64,000 nt of DNA from CADDYT01 sp035294125. GTDB lineage: Bacteria; Chloroflexota; Ktedonobacteria; Ktedonobacterales; Ktedonobacteraceae. Positions within the stretch are counted from its first letter, which is position 1; each line of letters opens with the position of its first letter. The stretch is taken from NCBI GenBank assembly GCA_035294125.1, contig DATGLM010000022.1:1-64000 (forward strand), written 5' to 3'. Under the pieces are notes generated by a model, which was given only the letters and a program-made list of their open reading frames with translations, was not told where the DNA came from and made no database searches. Below, piece by piece: positions 40,751 through 48,566 of this stretch. The translations under genes and the position numbers were made by a program.

Positions 40751-40936
40751 ATGCAAGGAGAAGGAGTAAGCTACCTGGTTGCGGCCTACGCCGTCGTATG
40801 GGCCGCCCTCTTCATCTATCTCGGCTTCATCGTCATGCGCATTCGCGGCGTCCGCACCGAACTCGCCGCCGTCGAAGAACTTGTGCATGAACACGAACGC
40901 GCGCAAGACCGCGAGGCGCAAACAGAGGAAAAATAG
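40751..40936 (+). CDS. ccmD: CcmD family protein
   Basis: A 61-residue protein with one membrane helix (about 6-30) and a charged cytoplasmic tail (VRTELAAVEELVHEHERAQ). Size, topology and position after ccmC fit CcmD, which helps release holo-CcmE from CcmC. AGAAGGA precedes the ATG. Confidence 0.82.
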   Translation: MQGEGVSYLVAAYAVVWAALFIYLGFIVMRIRGVRTELAAVEELVHEHERAQDREAQTEEK

Positions 40937-40938
40937 GG

Positions 40939-40944
40939 TATAAT
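40939..40944 (+). promoter_or_regulatory. -10 element ahead of the DUF3054 gene
   Basis: Consensus TATAAT begins 3 bases after the ccmD stop and lies 45 bases before the next ATG. The -35 region is not clear. Confidence 0.45.
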
Positions 40945-40988
40945 GGTGTAAACGCGGAATACTTTCCATCATTGCAAGGACGATATTC

Positions 40989-41510
40989 ATGCCAAAAACA
41001 AAAAGATCGGCCCGTGTCAGCGCAGACAACGGGGCGCGGGTCGCTGCAAACAGCGCGGCGCATACAGCCACAATGCATGCGAAGGCGCGCAAGGAGAAGC
41101 AGCCCGTCCCTGAATGGCAGCGCATCAGTACGCTCGCGCTGGGCGACCTGATCGTCTTCCTCATCTTCGCTACCATCGGTCGGCGCAGCCACGGCGAGGC
41201 AGCCAGCCTGAGCAACCTCTGGCAGATCTTCCTCACAGCCCTGCCTTTCGCGGTCGGCTGGTTTCTTGTCTCGCCCTTCGTCGGTGCCTACCGCCGTTTC
41301 CTTATGAGCAGTCCGCGCAAAATGGCGCAGCGCACCATCCTCGCCTGGATTCTCTCCTGGCCCGTCGCCATGGCCCTGCGCGGCATCTTCGTTGACCACG
41401 CCATCCCACCCGCCACCTTCGCCGTCATCACCCTGCTCACGAATCTCGTCCTGCTGCTGGTCTGGCGCTGGCCCTACGCATACACTAATAGTCTGAGGAA
41501 TAGGAAGTAG
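40989..41510 (+). CDS. DUF3054 membrane protein
   Basis: A 173-residue protein with a basic, Ala-rich N-terminus of about 45 residues and four membrane helices. GDLIVFLIFATIGRRSHGE and the later FVGAYR and AMALRGIF segments are the DUF3054 signature. Function unknown. It ends the cluster and is followed by a 28-base perfect palindrome. Confidence 0.85.
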   Translation: MPKTKRSARVSADNGARVAANSAAHTATMHAKARKEKQPVPEWQRISTLALGDLIVFLIFATIGRRSHGEAASLSNLWQIFLTALPFAVGWFLVSPFVGAYRRFLMSSPRKMAQRTILAWILSWPVAMALRGIFVDHAIPPATFAVITLLTNLVLLLVWRWPYAYTNSLRNRK

Positions 41511-41542
41511 TCGACTACCTGCCCTCGCCAATATCCTGCTCG

Positions 41543-41570
41543 GAGCTGTCCCTTACGTAAGGGACAGCTC
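41543..41570. terminator. 28-base perfect palindrome after the DUF3054 gene
   Basis: GAGCTGTCCCTTAC joined directly to its reverse complement. As RNA it would form a 12-bp stem with a 4-base loop; TACCTTTTTT follows 11-20 bases later. Confidence 0.65.
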
Positions 41571-41626
41571 TATACATAATTACCTTTTTTCACCCGCGCA
41601 AAAAGAATAGAAAGGTAGCCGAAAAC

Positions 41627-41655
41627 TTGACAAAAGCCGTCGCGTCGGCTATAAT
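41627..41655 (+). promoter_or_regulatory. Consensus promoter ahead of the annealing-protein gene
   Basis: TTGACA at 41627-41632 and TATAAT at 41650-41655 with a 17-base spacer: perfect match to the sigma-70 consensus. The predicted leader is about 125 bases. It is the best promoter in the window. Confidence 0.85.
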
Positions 41656-41789
41656 GTTAGAACAAAAGTTCTATACATTCGGCCAGTACATTTAAGTTTG
41701 AACACGTTATCGATGGTTGCCAGTGCGCGGGAAAGGTACTTCCAGGAAGCACGATAAAATCATAGACGACAGAACAGGAGCTTGGAGCA

Positions 41790-42533
41790 ATGAGTAATAA
41801 CACCAGCAGTTTCCCATTCAATCCCAGAGAACACCTGATGAACATCAAGAGCAGGGCGGGATCATCAGAATACCTGCCCGTTCAATGGCGTCTGGTCTGG
41901 TTCAGACAGGAGTGCCCGCAGGGAACTATCGAGACTGAACTGGTTCACCTTGATCTCGATAAAGAGACTGAGGAAGAGACTTACGTGTGGAATCAAGAGA
42001 AGCGGCGCAGCGAGAAAGTTATCAAGACGGCCAAAGGCATCGCCATCTTCCGTGCTATCGTTAAGGACGGCAAGGGCGGTATCGCGACCGGAACAAAGAT
42101 GGAAAAGGCGGCATCCTTCCCGGACTACCTTGAGAAGGCTGAAACAGGCAGCATAGGACGCGCGCTGGCTGCTCTGGGATATGGCACACAATTCGCGCCA
42201 GAACTCAACGAGGAGCATCGCATCGTTGACAGCCCTGTGGAGCGTGTTGTTCCAGCGGGAGAGAGTGGCTTCAATGGTGGGGGCAATGGACATAGCGCCA
42301 GTGCCGGTACGATTGGCAGCAGACTGCGTGCAGTGACACCTGTTGCGAACGCGAACGGAGAGGCAGAGGGCGAGTCTACAGCGGCGACGGAGCAGCAATT
42401 GACGAGTATTCGCAAGCTCTGCGAGCGGCTGGGCAAGCCGGAGCCGGAGAATCCCGATGCACTGAGCTTCAACGGCGCCAGGGAATTGATCGGCCAGTTG
42501 ACGCAGGAATATCGCAACCGCAAAGCGTCGTAG
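41790..42533 (+). CDS. Putative single-strand annealing protein (Rad52/ERF/DdrA-like)
   Basis: A 247-residue protein. The segment EKAETGSIGRALAALGYGTQ (116-135) resembles the core of ERF, DdrA and related annealing proteins. An acidic Gly/Asn-rich linker (about 150-190) leads to a small helical C-terminus beginning TEQQLTSIRKLCERLGKPEP, a module common in phage recombination proteins. Such proteins pair complementary single strands. It is not in a prophage here and is driven by a consensus promoter, so it may be a host repair function. Assignment rests on motif memory only. Confidence 0.6.
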   Translation: MSNNTSSFPFNPREHLMNIKSRAGSSEYLPVQWRLVWFRQECPQGTIETELVHLDLDKETEEETYVWNQEKRRSEKVIKTAKGIAIFRAIVKDGKGGIATGTKMEKAASFPDYLEKAETGSIGRALAALGYGTQFAPELNEEHRIVDSPVERVVPAGESGFNGGGNGHSASAGTIGSRLRAVTPVANANGEAEGESTAATEQQLTSIRKLCERLGKPEPENPDALSFNGARELIGQLTQEYRNRKAS

Positions 42534-42568
42534 GTTATAGCAGAGATGCCAGAAAGGATGTCAACCCG

Positions 42569-42781
42569 GTGAATCTGGAATATGCTGAGAAGCGTCTGAA
42601 GCAGCGATGGTATGAGCTGGTGATGGCTGAACAGAATGGGGCGAACGAGCAGGCGCTTGAGGATCTGTATGCCTCATATATGCAGGCTCTGGAAGAATAT
42701 AATCGCTGCGCGGAGGCGCGGCAGCGTGAAAGCCAGGCGAAACGGAGTTTGTCCCTCGTACAGCAGAAGAAAACGGCGTAG
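42569..42781 (+). CDS. Small helical protein, partner of the annealing-protein gene
   Basis: A 70-residue, highly charged, all-helical protein (EYAEKRLKQRWYELVMAEQN, YASYMQALEEYNRCAEARQR). I do not recognise it. GTG at 42569 follows AAAGGATG and the gene begins 35 bases after the annealing-protein stop, so the two are probably co-transcribed. Its stop codon is the first triplet of a 32-bp inverted repeat. Confidence 0.65.
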   Translation: MNLEYAEKRLKQRWYELVMAEQNGANEQALEDLYASYMQALEEYNRCAEARQRESQAKRSLSLVQQKKTA

Positions 42782-42845
42782 CAGCGATGAACAAAGAATG
42801 GCCCATGAGCGGTGCTCACGGGCCATTCTTTGTTCATCGCTGCTA
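42779..42845. terminator. 32-bp inverted repeat bounded by two stop codons
   Basis: Arms 42779-42810 and 42814-42845 match over 32 bases with one mismatch and a GGT loop. The left arm begins with the TAG of the plus-strand small gene; the right arm ends with the complement of the TAG of the minus-strand hydrolase. It serves both converging genes. Confidence 0.85.
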
Positions 42846-43721
42846 TAGACCACTGATGAAGTCGTTCAGCGCGCTGGCGACGGCGTTGGGAGCGTCGAAG
42901 AGAATCAGGTGACCGGCGTTCGGGACAATGACAAGCTGGGAGTTGGGAATCTCGCGGTGCAGGCGCTGAGCGTACTTCAGCGGGAATTGCTGGTCGTCCT
43001 GGCCCCAGATGATGAGCGCAGGCTTCCCCATGACCCTCAGGTCGGTAGAGACGGAGTTGCTGTAGGCGGGGATGAGCAGGCGAATATGCTGGTAGAGCAT
43101 CTCCTTGCCAAGTTCGTCGTCCCACTGGTCGACGTAATCGCTCAGCACCTGCGCGAAGGCATCGGGTGTTGCTGAACCCTGTGGCAGAGTATCGCGCAGG
43201 TCCTTGATGAAGTCTTCGAGCTTTGTGCGCTGGGGCATGTCGGGGTTCTGGCGCTTCTCCATGTCCGGCAACGGCCAGTTGGGAGCAAAGTCATACTGAT
43301 AGCAGATGGTATTTATCAGCACCAGCGCGGCCACGCGATCGCGCGACAGGCGGGTTGCCAGCACCTGCGCCACGCCTCCGCCCACGCCGACGCCTACAAG
43401 GACGATGCTGGTCAGGCCAAGCTGCTGGAACAGGAAGTTCAGATCGTCGGCGTGACCCCAGATGGAGGTGTCCGAGGGCCAGGGACGCTCTGAGAGGCCA
43501 TAGCCAAGCATGTCGACGGCGTAGACGGCGCGGTTCAAACCGGCAAGTTGTGGCATCACCTGCTCCCAGGTAAACGCGCCGGAAGGCAGGTCGTGCAACA
43601 GGACGATGGCGCCATCCGGCCCGTGCTCCTCGCCCTGGACAATATAGCTCAAATTGTAGTGAATAACGTGTGCCGTGCGGCGCTGCGGCCCGGCGGCAAC
43701 CTGTGATGTACTATTTTGCAT
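42843..43721 (-). CDS. Alpha/beta hydrolase-fold protein lacking the nucleophile
   Basis: A 292-residue protein with the fold of haloalkane dehalogenase/esterase relatives: VLLHDLPSGAFTWEQVMPQL, DMLGYGLSERP, IIWGQDDQQFP (acid) and VPNAGHLILFD (His). At the nucleophile elbow it has LVGVGVGGG; the residue that is Ser, Asp or Cys in active members is Gly112. It is therefore probably not a classical hydrolase. MQNSTSQ at 43721 follows GAGAGGG; the frame opens at 43763. Confidence 0.85.
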   Translation of the reverse strand: MQNSTSQVAAGPQRRTAHVIHYNLSYIVQGEEHGPDGAIVLLHDLPSGAFTWEQVMPQLAGLNRAVYAVDMLGYGLSERPWPSDTSIWGHADDLNFLFQQLGLTSIVLVGVGVGGGVAQVLATRLSRDRVAALVLINTICYQYDFAPNWPLPDMEKRQNPDMPQRTKLEDFIKDLRDTLPQGSATPDAFAQVLSDYVDQWDDELGKEMLYQHIRLLIPAYSNSVSTDLRVMGKPALIIWGQDDQQFPLKYAQRLHREIPNSQLVIVPNAGHLILFDAPNAVASALNDFISGL

Positions 43722-43804
43722 AATCCCTCTCTTTGCAGGTCTTTGTGTTTTCCCGCAAATCACAAATATTGTATTGTCTATAGTATAGCAAAAAAGCGTT
43801 TAAA

Positions 43805-43872
43805 TGGAACAGAAAGGACGTGCAATGGGCAAAAGGCGCGCCCTTTGCCCATTGCACGTCCTTTCTGTTCCA
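43805..43872. terminator. 29-bp perfect inverted repeat after eno
   Basis: Arms 43805-43833 and 43844-43872 are perfect complements over 29 bases with a 10-base loop containing GGCGCGCC. It starts 8 bases after the eno stop on the minus strand, and a run of T (TTTAAACGCTTTTTT) follows in that direction. Confidence 0.85.
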
Positions 43873-43879
43873 TCACGCA

Positions 43880-45202
43880 TCAAGCTTTCGCGTAGAGGGT
43901 AGAGACGTTGTAGAAGGCGCTGAAACCGGCATAGCGTGCCGTCTCCTCGCCCAGTTCGTCCTCAATGACCAGCAGGCGGTTGTACTTTGCCACACGCTCG
44001 CTGCGGGCGGGCGCGCCGGTTTTGATCTGTCCGGCATTGGTGGCAACCACGAGGTCGGAGATGGTCGTGTCTTCGGTTTCGCCGGAGCGGTGCGAGACGA
44101 CGGCGCTGAAGGAGGCACGCTGCGCCATCGAGATGGCCTCCATCGTCTCCGAGAGCGTGCCAATTTGATTGAGCTTGATCAAAATCGAGTTGGTGATGTG
44201 TTCAAGAATGCCACGGCGCAGACGCTGCGTGTTGGTAACGAAGAGATCGTCGCCCACGAGCTGGATGCGATTGCCCAGCCGCTGCGTGAGCAGTTGCCAG
44301 CCATCCCAGTCGTCTTCGGCAAGGCCGTCCTCAAGCGAGATGATCGGGTATTCGCTGACCCACTGCTCGTAGAGATCGACCATCTCGGCGGAGGTGAGGG
44401 TACGGCCCTCGCGTGCCAGCACGTATTTGCCGTTTTCATAGAACTCGCTGGCGGCGGGGTCCATGCCGAGGTAGATATCGCTGCCCGGTTTGTAACCAGC
44501 CGATTCGATGGCCGCGACAATGACCTCCAGCGCCTCACGATTGGAACCGAGCGAGGGGGCGAAACCGCCCTCGTCGCCGACATTGGTGTTAAGTCCCTTA
44601 TCATGCAGCACTTTCTTCAGGCTCTGATAAACTTCGGCTCCCATGCGTAGGGCTTCACGAAAGCTGGAAGCGCCAACGGGCAGGATCATGTACTCCTGCA
44701 TATCTGTGGAGTTGGCCGCGTGCTTGCCACCGTTGAGAATGTTCATCATGGGAACCGGAAGCGTGCGCGCCATGACACCGCCGAAGTAGCGGTAGAGCGG
44801 CAACTGGTAGGCATTGGCAGCCGCCTTTGCCGCCGCCAGCGAGACACCGAGAATGGCGTTCGCCCCCAGCCGTGCCTTATTTGGCGTCCCATCCAGTTGA
44901 ATCATCACCTCGTCCAGCATGATCTGGTCACTGGCGTCAAGCCCCACGATTGCTTCGCGGATGGTCTCGTTAACGTTGCGCACGGCCTTGAGAACGCCCT
45001 TGCCGCCGTAACGGCTCTTGTCGCCATCACGCAACTCTACTGCCTCGTGCACACCCGTGGACGCGCCCGATGGAACAGCAGCGCTCCCACGTGCGCCATC
45101 CAGCAGTAAGACCTCAACCTCAATGGTCGGGTTACCTCGCGAGTCGAGGATCTCCCGCGCCATAACATCTTCTATGGTAGTAGCTTCATTCATATTGGGC
45201 AT
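43880..45202 (-). CDS. eno: Enolase
   Basis: Converts 2-phosphoglycerate to phosphoenolpyruvate in glycolysis. The 440-residue protein has AREILDSRGNPTIEVEV, GASTGVHEAVELRDGDKSRY, the metal ligands in SLEDGLAEDDW and GDDLFVTN, and LIKLNQIGTLSET with the active-site Lys. AGGAGG lies 8 bases before the ATG at 45202. Phosphoenolpyruvate made here would feed the PTS encoded later in the window. Confidence 0.97.
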   Translation of the reverse strand: MPNMNEATTIEDVMAREILDSRGNPTIEVEVLLLDGARGSAAVPSGASTGVHEAVELRDGDKSRYGGKGVLKAVRNVNETIREAIVGLDASDQIMLDEVMIQLDGTPNKARLGANAILGVSLAAAKAAANAYQLPLYRYFGGVMARTLPVPMMNILNGGKHAANSTDMQEYMILPVGASSFREALRMGAEVYQSLKKVLHDKGLNTNVGDEGGFAPSLGSNREALEVIVAAIESAGYKPGSDIYLGMDPAASEFYENGKYVLAREGRTLTSAEMVDLYEQWVSEYPIISLEDGLAEDDWDGWQLLTQRLGNRIQLVGDDLFVTNTQRLRRGILEHITNSILIKLNQIGTLSETMEAISMAQRASFSAVVSHRSGETEDTTISDLVVATNAGQIKTGAPARSERVAKYNRLLVIEDELGEETARYAGFSAFYNVSTLYAKA

Positions 45203-45229
45203 AAAAATAACCTCCTATTCTTCGTTGCT

Positions 45230-45259
45230 ATTGTACACCTCAGAGATAGGAGCCGACAA
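45230..45259 (-). promoter_or_regulatory. Probable eno promoter
   Basis: On the minus strand TTGTCG (45259-45254) and TACAAT (45235-45230) with an 18-base spacer, about 28 bases before the ATG. Confidence 0.55.
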
Positions 45260-45286
45260 GAGAAAATTCTCAACGACGCTTGTGCG

Positions 45287-46423
45287 TTATTGCGCCGTTG
45301 ACATTAACTCTCTCCCTTTGACTTCGTCCAGGGCGCGAGCGAGGGCGATGGTGTGCTCCGGCAGGCCGACGGTGACGCGCAGGAAGTTGCGCAGGTAGGG
45401 GTGTTTGAAGTAGCGTAGCAGGATGCCGTGCGACTCGACAATGGAGCGCACCTGCTCCATCTTCACCTCTTCCTCGCACACATGGGCCATAATGAAGTTG
45501 CCCTGCGATGGAATGGGTTCGAGGTAGGAGTAGCTAGCAAGCAGCGTGAAGAGGTGCTCGCGTTCCTCGATGATACGGCGCACTCTCTCCAGCGTGTATG
45601 CCCGCTGCTTCAAGGTCTCGATGGCGGCGATATGACCGGCCACGTTGACCTCGAAGGGACATTGCGCCCGCCGCAGATAATCGACGATCCAGTCAGGAAA
45701 GAGGCCATAGCCGATGCGCAGGCCAGCCAGACCCGCCCATTTGCTGAAGGTGCGCAGCACCACCAGATTGCGGTACTGCGGCACCAGGTGCGCGAAGCCG
45801 GTAGGCCGCTGCGAGAACTCGACATACGCCTCATCGACCACCACGATGCGCCCCGTCTCCAGCAGGGTCAGAACATCTTCCTCGCTGACCGGATTGCCGG
45901 TTGGATTATTGGGCGAGCAGAGGACGATCAGTTTTGTCTCCGGCGTGAGCGCAGCGACGATGGCGGGGACATCGATTTCGTAGTCGGACGTGCGCGGTAC
46001 CTCCACGACGTAGGCCCCACACACGGTCGTGATGAAGGTATAAAGCGAGAAGGTGGGAGGGCAGCAGATGATGGTATCGCCCACCGAGAGAAAGATATGC
46101 CAGAGCAGGTTGATCAGTTCATTACTGCCATGACTGAGCACGATGTAGCGGCTATCGAGTCCGGTGTACTCCGAGAGGGCAGCGCGAAGAGCGGTGGCAT
46201 TGGTATCGGGATAGGCATTGTAGCTACGATGATCACCCAGAGCCTGTAACACTGTCGGCGCCGGTCCATAGGGACTTTCATTGCTATTAAGCTTGATCAG
46301 CCTGTCAACGGGAATGCCGGTGCGAGCGCTGAAAGCCTCCAGCGACTCGCCCGGGATATATTCGGCCATACGATCCAGTTCCGGGCGCACATATACGACC
46401 GATCCGGGGAAATATTTATCCAT
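45287..46423 (-). CDS. hisC: Histidinol-phosphate aminotransferase
   Basis: PLP-dependent transamination in histidine biosynthesis. The 378-residue fold type I protein has KLNSNESPYGP, SHGSNELINLLW, CSPNNPTGNPVS, VVDEAYVEF and the PLP lysine in TFSKWAGLAGLRIGYG. Related aminotransferases of the HisC group (for example for aromatic amino acids) are a possible alternative because no other his gene is nearby. The ATG at 46423 has only a weak ribosome binding site. Confidence 0.88.
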   Translation of the reverse strand: MDKYFPGSVVYVRPELDRMAEYIPGESLEAFSARTGIPVDRLIKLNSNESPYGPAPTVLQALGDHRSYNAYPDTNATALRAALSEYTGLDSRYIVLSHGSNELINLLWHIFLSVGDTIICCPPTFSLYTFITTVCGAYVVEVPRTSDYEIDVPAIVAALTPETKLIVLCSPNNPTGNPVSEEDVLTLLETGRIVVVDEAYVEFSQRPTGFAHLVPQYRNLVVLRTFSKWAGLAGLRIGYGLFPDWIVDYLRRAQCPFEVNVAGHIAAIETLKQRAYTLERVRRIIEEREHLFTLLASYSYLEPIPSQGNFIMAHVCEEEVKMEQVRSIVESHGILLRYFKHPYLRNFLRVTVGLPEHTIALARALDEVKGRELMSTAQ

Positions 46424-46446
46424 GCCTCTTATACTCTATTCTTAGC

Positions 46447-47598
46447 TTATTTTTGCGTATCTGCATCAACAAAGATCTGTGATGGACGGCGAATGAGTGG
46501 GCCGCGTAGAGAGTTGCCGCCGAAGCCTCCACCGGCAGTGCCGCGTAGCGGCTCGCTGGACCTGTTGCTGGGGAACGAGCCAGTTTGCTGCAGGGAGAGG
46601 TCGGCGGGTGGAGCTCCCGCCTGTTCCAACTGGCGCTGCATCATGTCCAGGCCACGCCGCAGCGTCATCATATCGCGCAGGAAGCAGGCGACGGCAGAGG
46701 CGGCGGAGCCTTTCTCTTTCGCGTTTTCAAAGCGCCGCGCCGTGGCATCGCCCGCGTCCTGAGCAGCCTGCGCCATCGGATCAGACGTCTGCGCCGCGTA
46801 GGCGTCGGCAAAGATATCATCCCAACTGCCCCAGCGCCCGCGTAGCGGCTTCCAGCCAAGCTGGCTATCGCTGACCGTGCGCCATTTCTCCTCAGTGAAT
46901 TGAATCCAGTCATCCAGCAGGCGCGCATAGGCGGCAACCTGCTGGCGCAGGCGCTCCTCTTCTGCCGATGGACGCTGGGGAAATGCTCTGGGGAAGTTGT
47001 CCGTCGTAGGCTGGCTGGTGAAATCGCTGTTGCCCATCTGTGGAAAGCCCATAGCCGCGTCCGCCTGTGAGCCACCGGAGTATGCACCCTGCAACCCGCC
47101 GATAGTGCCAAAGATACCGGTACTGGCAAGGGCGGAAAGGTCGGGTACCATTGTTCCGTCTGGCATGCCGAGCATGGGAACCTCAGTTCCGGCGGGCAGT
47201 TCGCCTATCACATGGATACCGCTGGCCCCCAGCACCGGACTCATGATCGTGGTGCCATCAGGCAGCACGACCCCCTCGCCAATCGTGGGCAGCCCACCAA
47301 TCACAATCTCTTCATGCCCCACAGCATCGAGGATGCGCCACGCCAGGCGCGGATGCCGGATTGCCCACCAGAGACGACGCGAGATAAACGTGGAAGCAAA
47401 GGTGAAATTGACGATGAGCCAGACAAGGCCGCGCACCGCCAGCCAGTTGACGAGGCCAAAAACAATGATCCAGTACCAGGGGTCATGCTGGCCAGCCTCT
47501 TCGATAAAGGTGAGTACAGCTGCTACCGTCAGGCTCGGGTCGCGCAGCGGATTGATGAAATCTAGAATGCGCGTAAGCCAGCTCCGATTTATCTTCAT
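46447..47598 (-). CDS. Membrane-anchored hypothetical protein
   Basis: I do not recognise this 383-residue protein. It has two hydrophobic segments near residues 22-32 and 41-75 (DPWYWIIVFGLVNWLAVRGL), a Gly/Pro-rich middle (VLPDGTTIMSPVLGASGIHV), a Gln/Pro-rich linker, a helical region with WRTVSDSQLGWKPLRGRWGS, and a Gly/Ser-rich tail. It lies 23 bases upstream of hisC on the same strand (hisC follows it only after its own end is reversed: it is downstream of hisC's start), so shared transcription is uncertain. Confidence 0.75.
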   Translation of the reverse strand: MKINRSWLTRILDFINPLRDPSLTVAAVLTFIEEAGQHDPWYWIIVFGLVNWLAVRGLVWLIVNFTFASTFISRRLWWAIRHPRLAWRILDAVGHEEIVIGGLPTIGEGVVLPDGTTIMSPVLGASGIHVIGELPAGTEVPMLGMPDGTMVPDLSALASTGIFGTIGGLQGAYSGGSQADAAMGFPQMGNSDFTSQPTTDNFPRAFPQRPSAEEERLRQQVAAYARLLDDWIQFTEEKWRTVSDSQLGWKPLRGRWGSWDDIFADAYAAQTSDPMAQAAQDAGDATARRFENAKEKGSAASAVACFLRDMMTLRRGLDMMQRQLEQAGAPPADLSLQQTGSFPSNRSSEPLRGTAGGGFGGNSLRGPLIRRPSQIFVDADTQK

Positions 47599-47827
47599 GT
47601 TTACTCCAGGCTCCTCTCGCCCCCGTCGCCGGTTCGACAGGACAGGCGTGACAGGACGGTACTCTCCATTACAGGTTCTCGATGGGAGATTCTAACATAG
47701 CTCTTGAAATAAGCACAAGTTTCTAACGTTTTCCGGTAATAATGGGCCACACAGCTATACAATCTCTCTGCGTCTGGCCGCTTCTTTATTATTACCAAAC
47801 GTATGTTCCCTGTGAGAATGGAGCTAG

Positions 47828-47843
47828 CGGTACAAAAGTACCG
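47828..47843. terminator. Short hairpin after rph
   Basis: CGGTAC / GTACCG with an AAAA loop, 13 bases past the rph stop on the minus strand (loop TTTT in that direction). Weak evidence for termination. Confidence 0.3.
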
Positions 47844-47855
47844 TATCAGGGTATG

Positions 47856-48566
47856 TTATATGTACTGTTGCTGGATTTCCAGGAGTTGCGTGATGCCCTG
47901 TTCGGCAAGATTGACGAGGTTGTCCAGCATGGGGTGATCGAAGAGACCCTGCTCGCCCGTTCCCTGCACCTCGACAAACTGGTGTTGAGCCGTCATCACC
48001 ACGTTGAAATCGACGTCGGCCCGCGAATCTTCGGCATAGTTCAGGTCGAGCAGCATGTAGCCATCCACGATGCCTACACTGACCGCCGCCACCGCCGTCT
48101 TGACCGGATTGACCGGCAGTAGCCCTCGCTTCACCATGAGCGAGCAGGCTCGGCGCAGGGCGATATACGCGCCGGTAATCGAGGCCGTGCGCGTTCCGCC
48201 ATCGGCTTGCAGCACGTCGCAGTCCAGGATAATGCTGCGCGGCCCCAGTGCCTGCATATCAACGACGGCACGTAGCGAACGCCCGATCAACCTCTGGATC
48301 TCCTGCGTGCGCCCGCTGATATGTCCCTCGCGTTCGCGAGGGGTGCGCGTCTGCGTGGCACGAGGCAGCATGCTATACTCCGCCGTGACCCATCCCTGTC
48401 CCCTGCCTTCCAGGAAAGGTGGCACGCGCTCCTCTACTGTCGCAGCGCACAGCACTCGTGTATTGCCCGCCTCGATCAAGACCGACCCCTCAGCATAATC
48501 CAGAAAATCGACGCTGATACGCAGCGGACGTAATTGCGTCGCGCCGCGCCCATCTATTCGCTCCAT
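47856..48566 (-). CDS. rph: Ribonuclease PH
   Basis: Phosphorolytic 3'-to-5' trimming of tRNA precursors and other RNAs. The 236-residue protein has RIDGRGATQLRPL, VTAEYSMLPRATQTRTPRE, IQRLIGRSLRAVVD and the phosphate/metal region DCDVLQADGGTRTASITGA. It is the single-domain relative of the two RNase PH folds in the pnp product. RBS upstream of the ATG (GGACGAAG) is moderate. Confidence 0.95.
   Translation of the reverse strand: MERIDGRGATQLRPLRISVDFLDYAEGSVLIEAGNTRVLCAATVEERVPPFLEGRGQGWVTAEYSMLPRATQTRTPREREGHISGRTQEIQRLIGRSLRAVVDMQALGPRSIILDCDVLQADGGTRTASITGAYIALRRACSLMVKRGLLPVNPVKTAVAAVSVGIVDGYMLLDLNYAEDSRADVDFNVVMTAQHQFVEVQGTGEQGLFDHPMLDNLVNLAEQGITQLLEIQQQYI

Noticed and set aside
41790..42781. 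Annealing protein pair as part of a prophage
   Set aside because: Neighbours are housekeeping genes and no integrase, portal, capsid or lysis gene is in the window.
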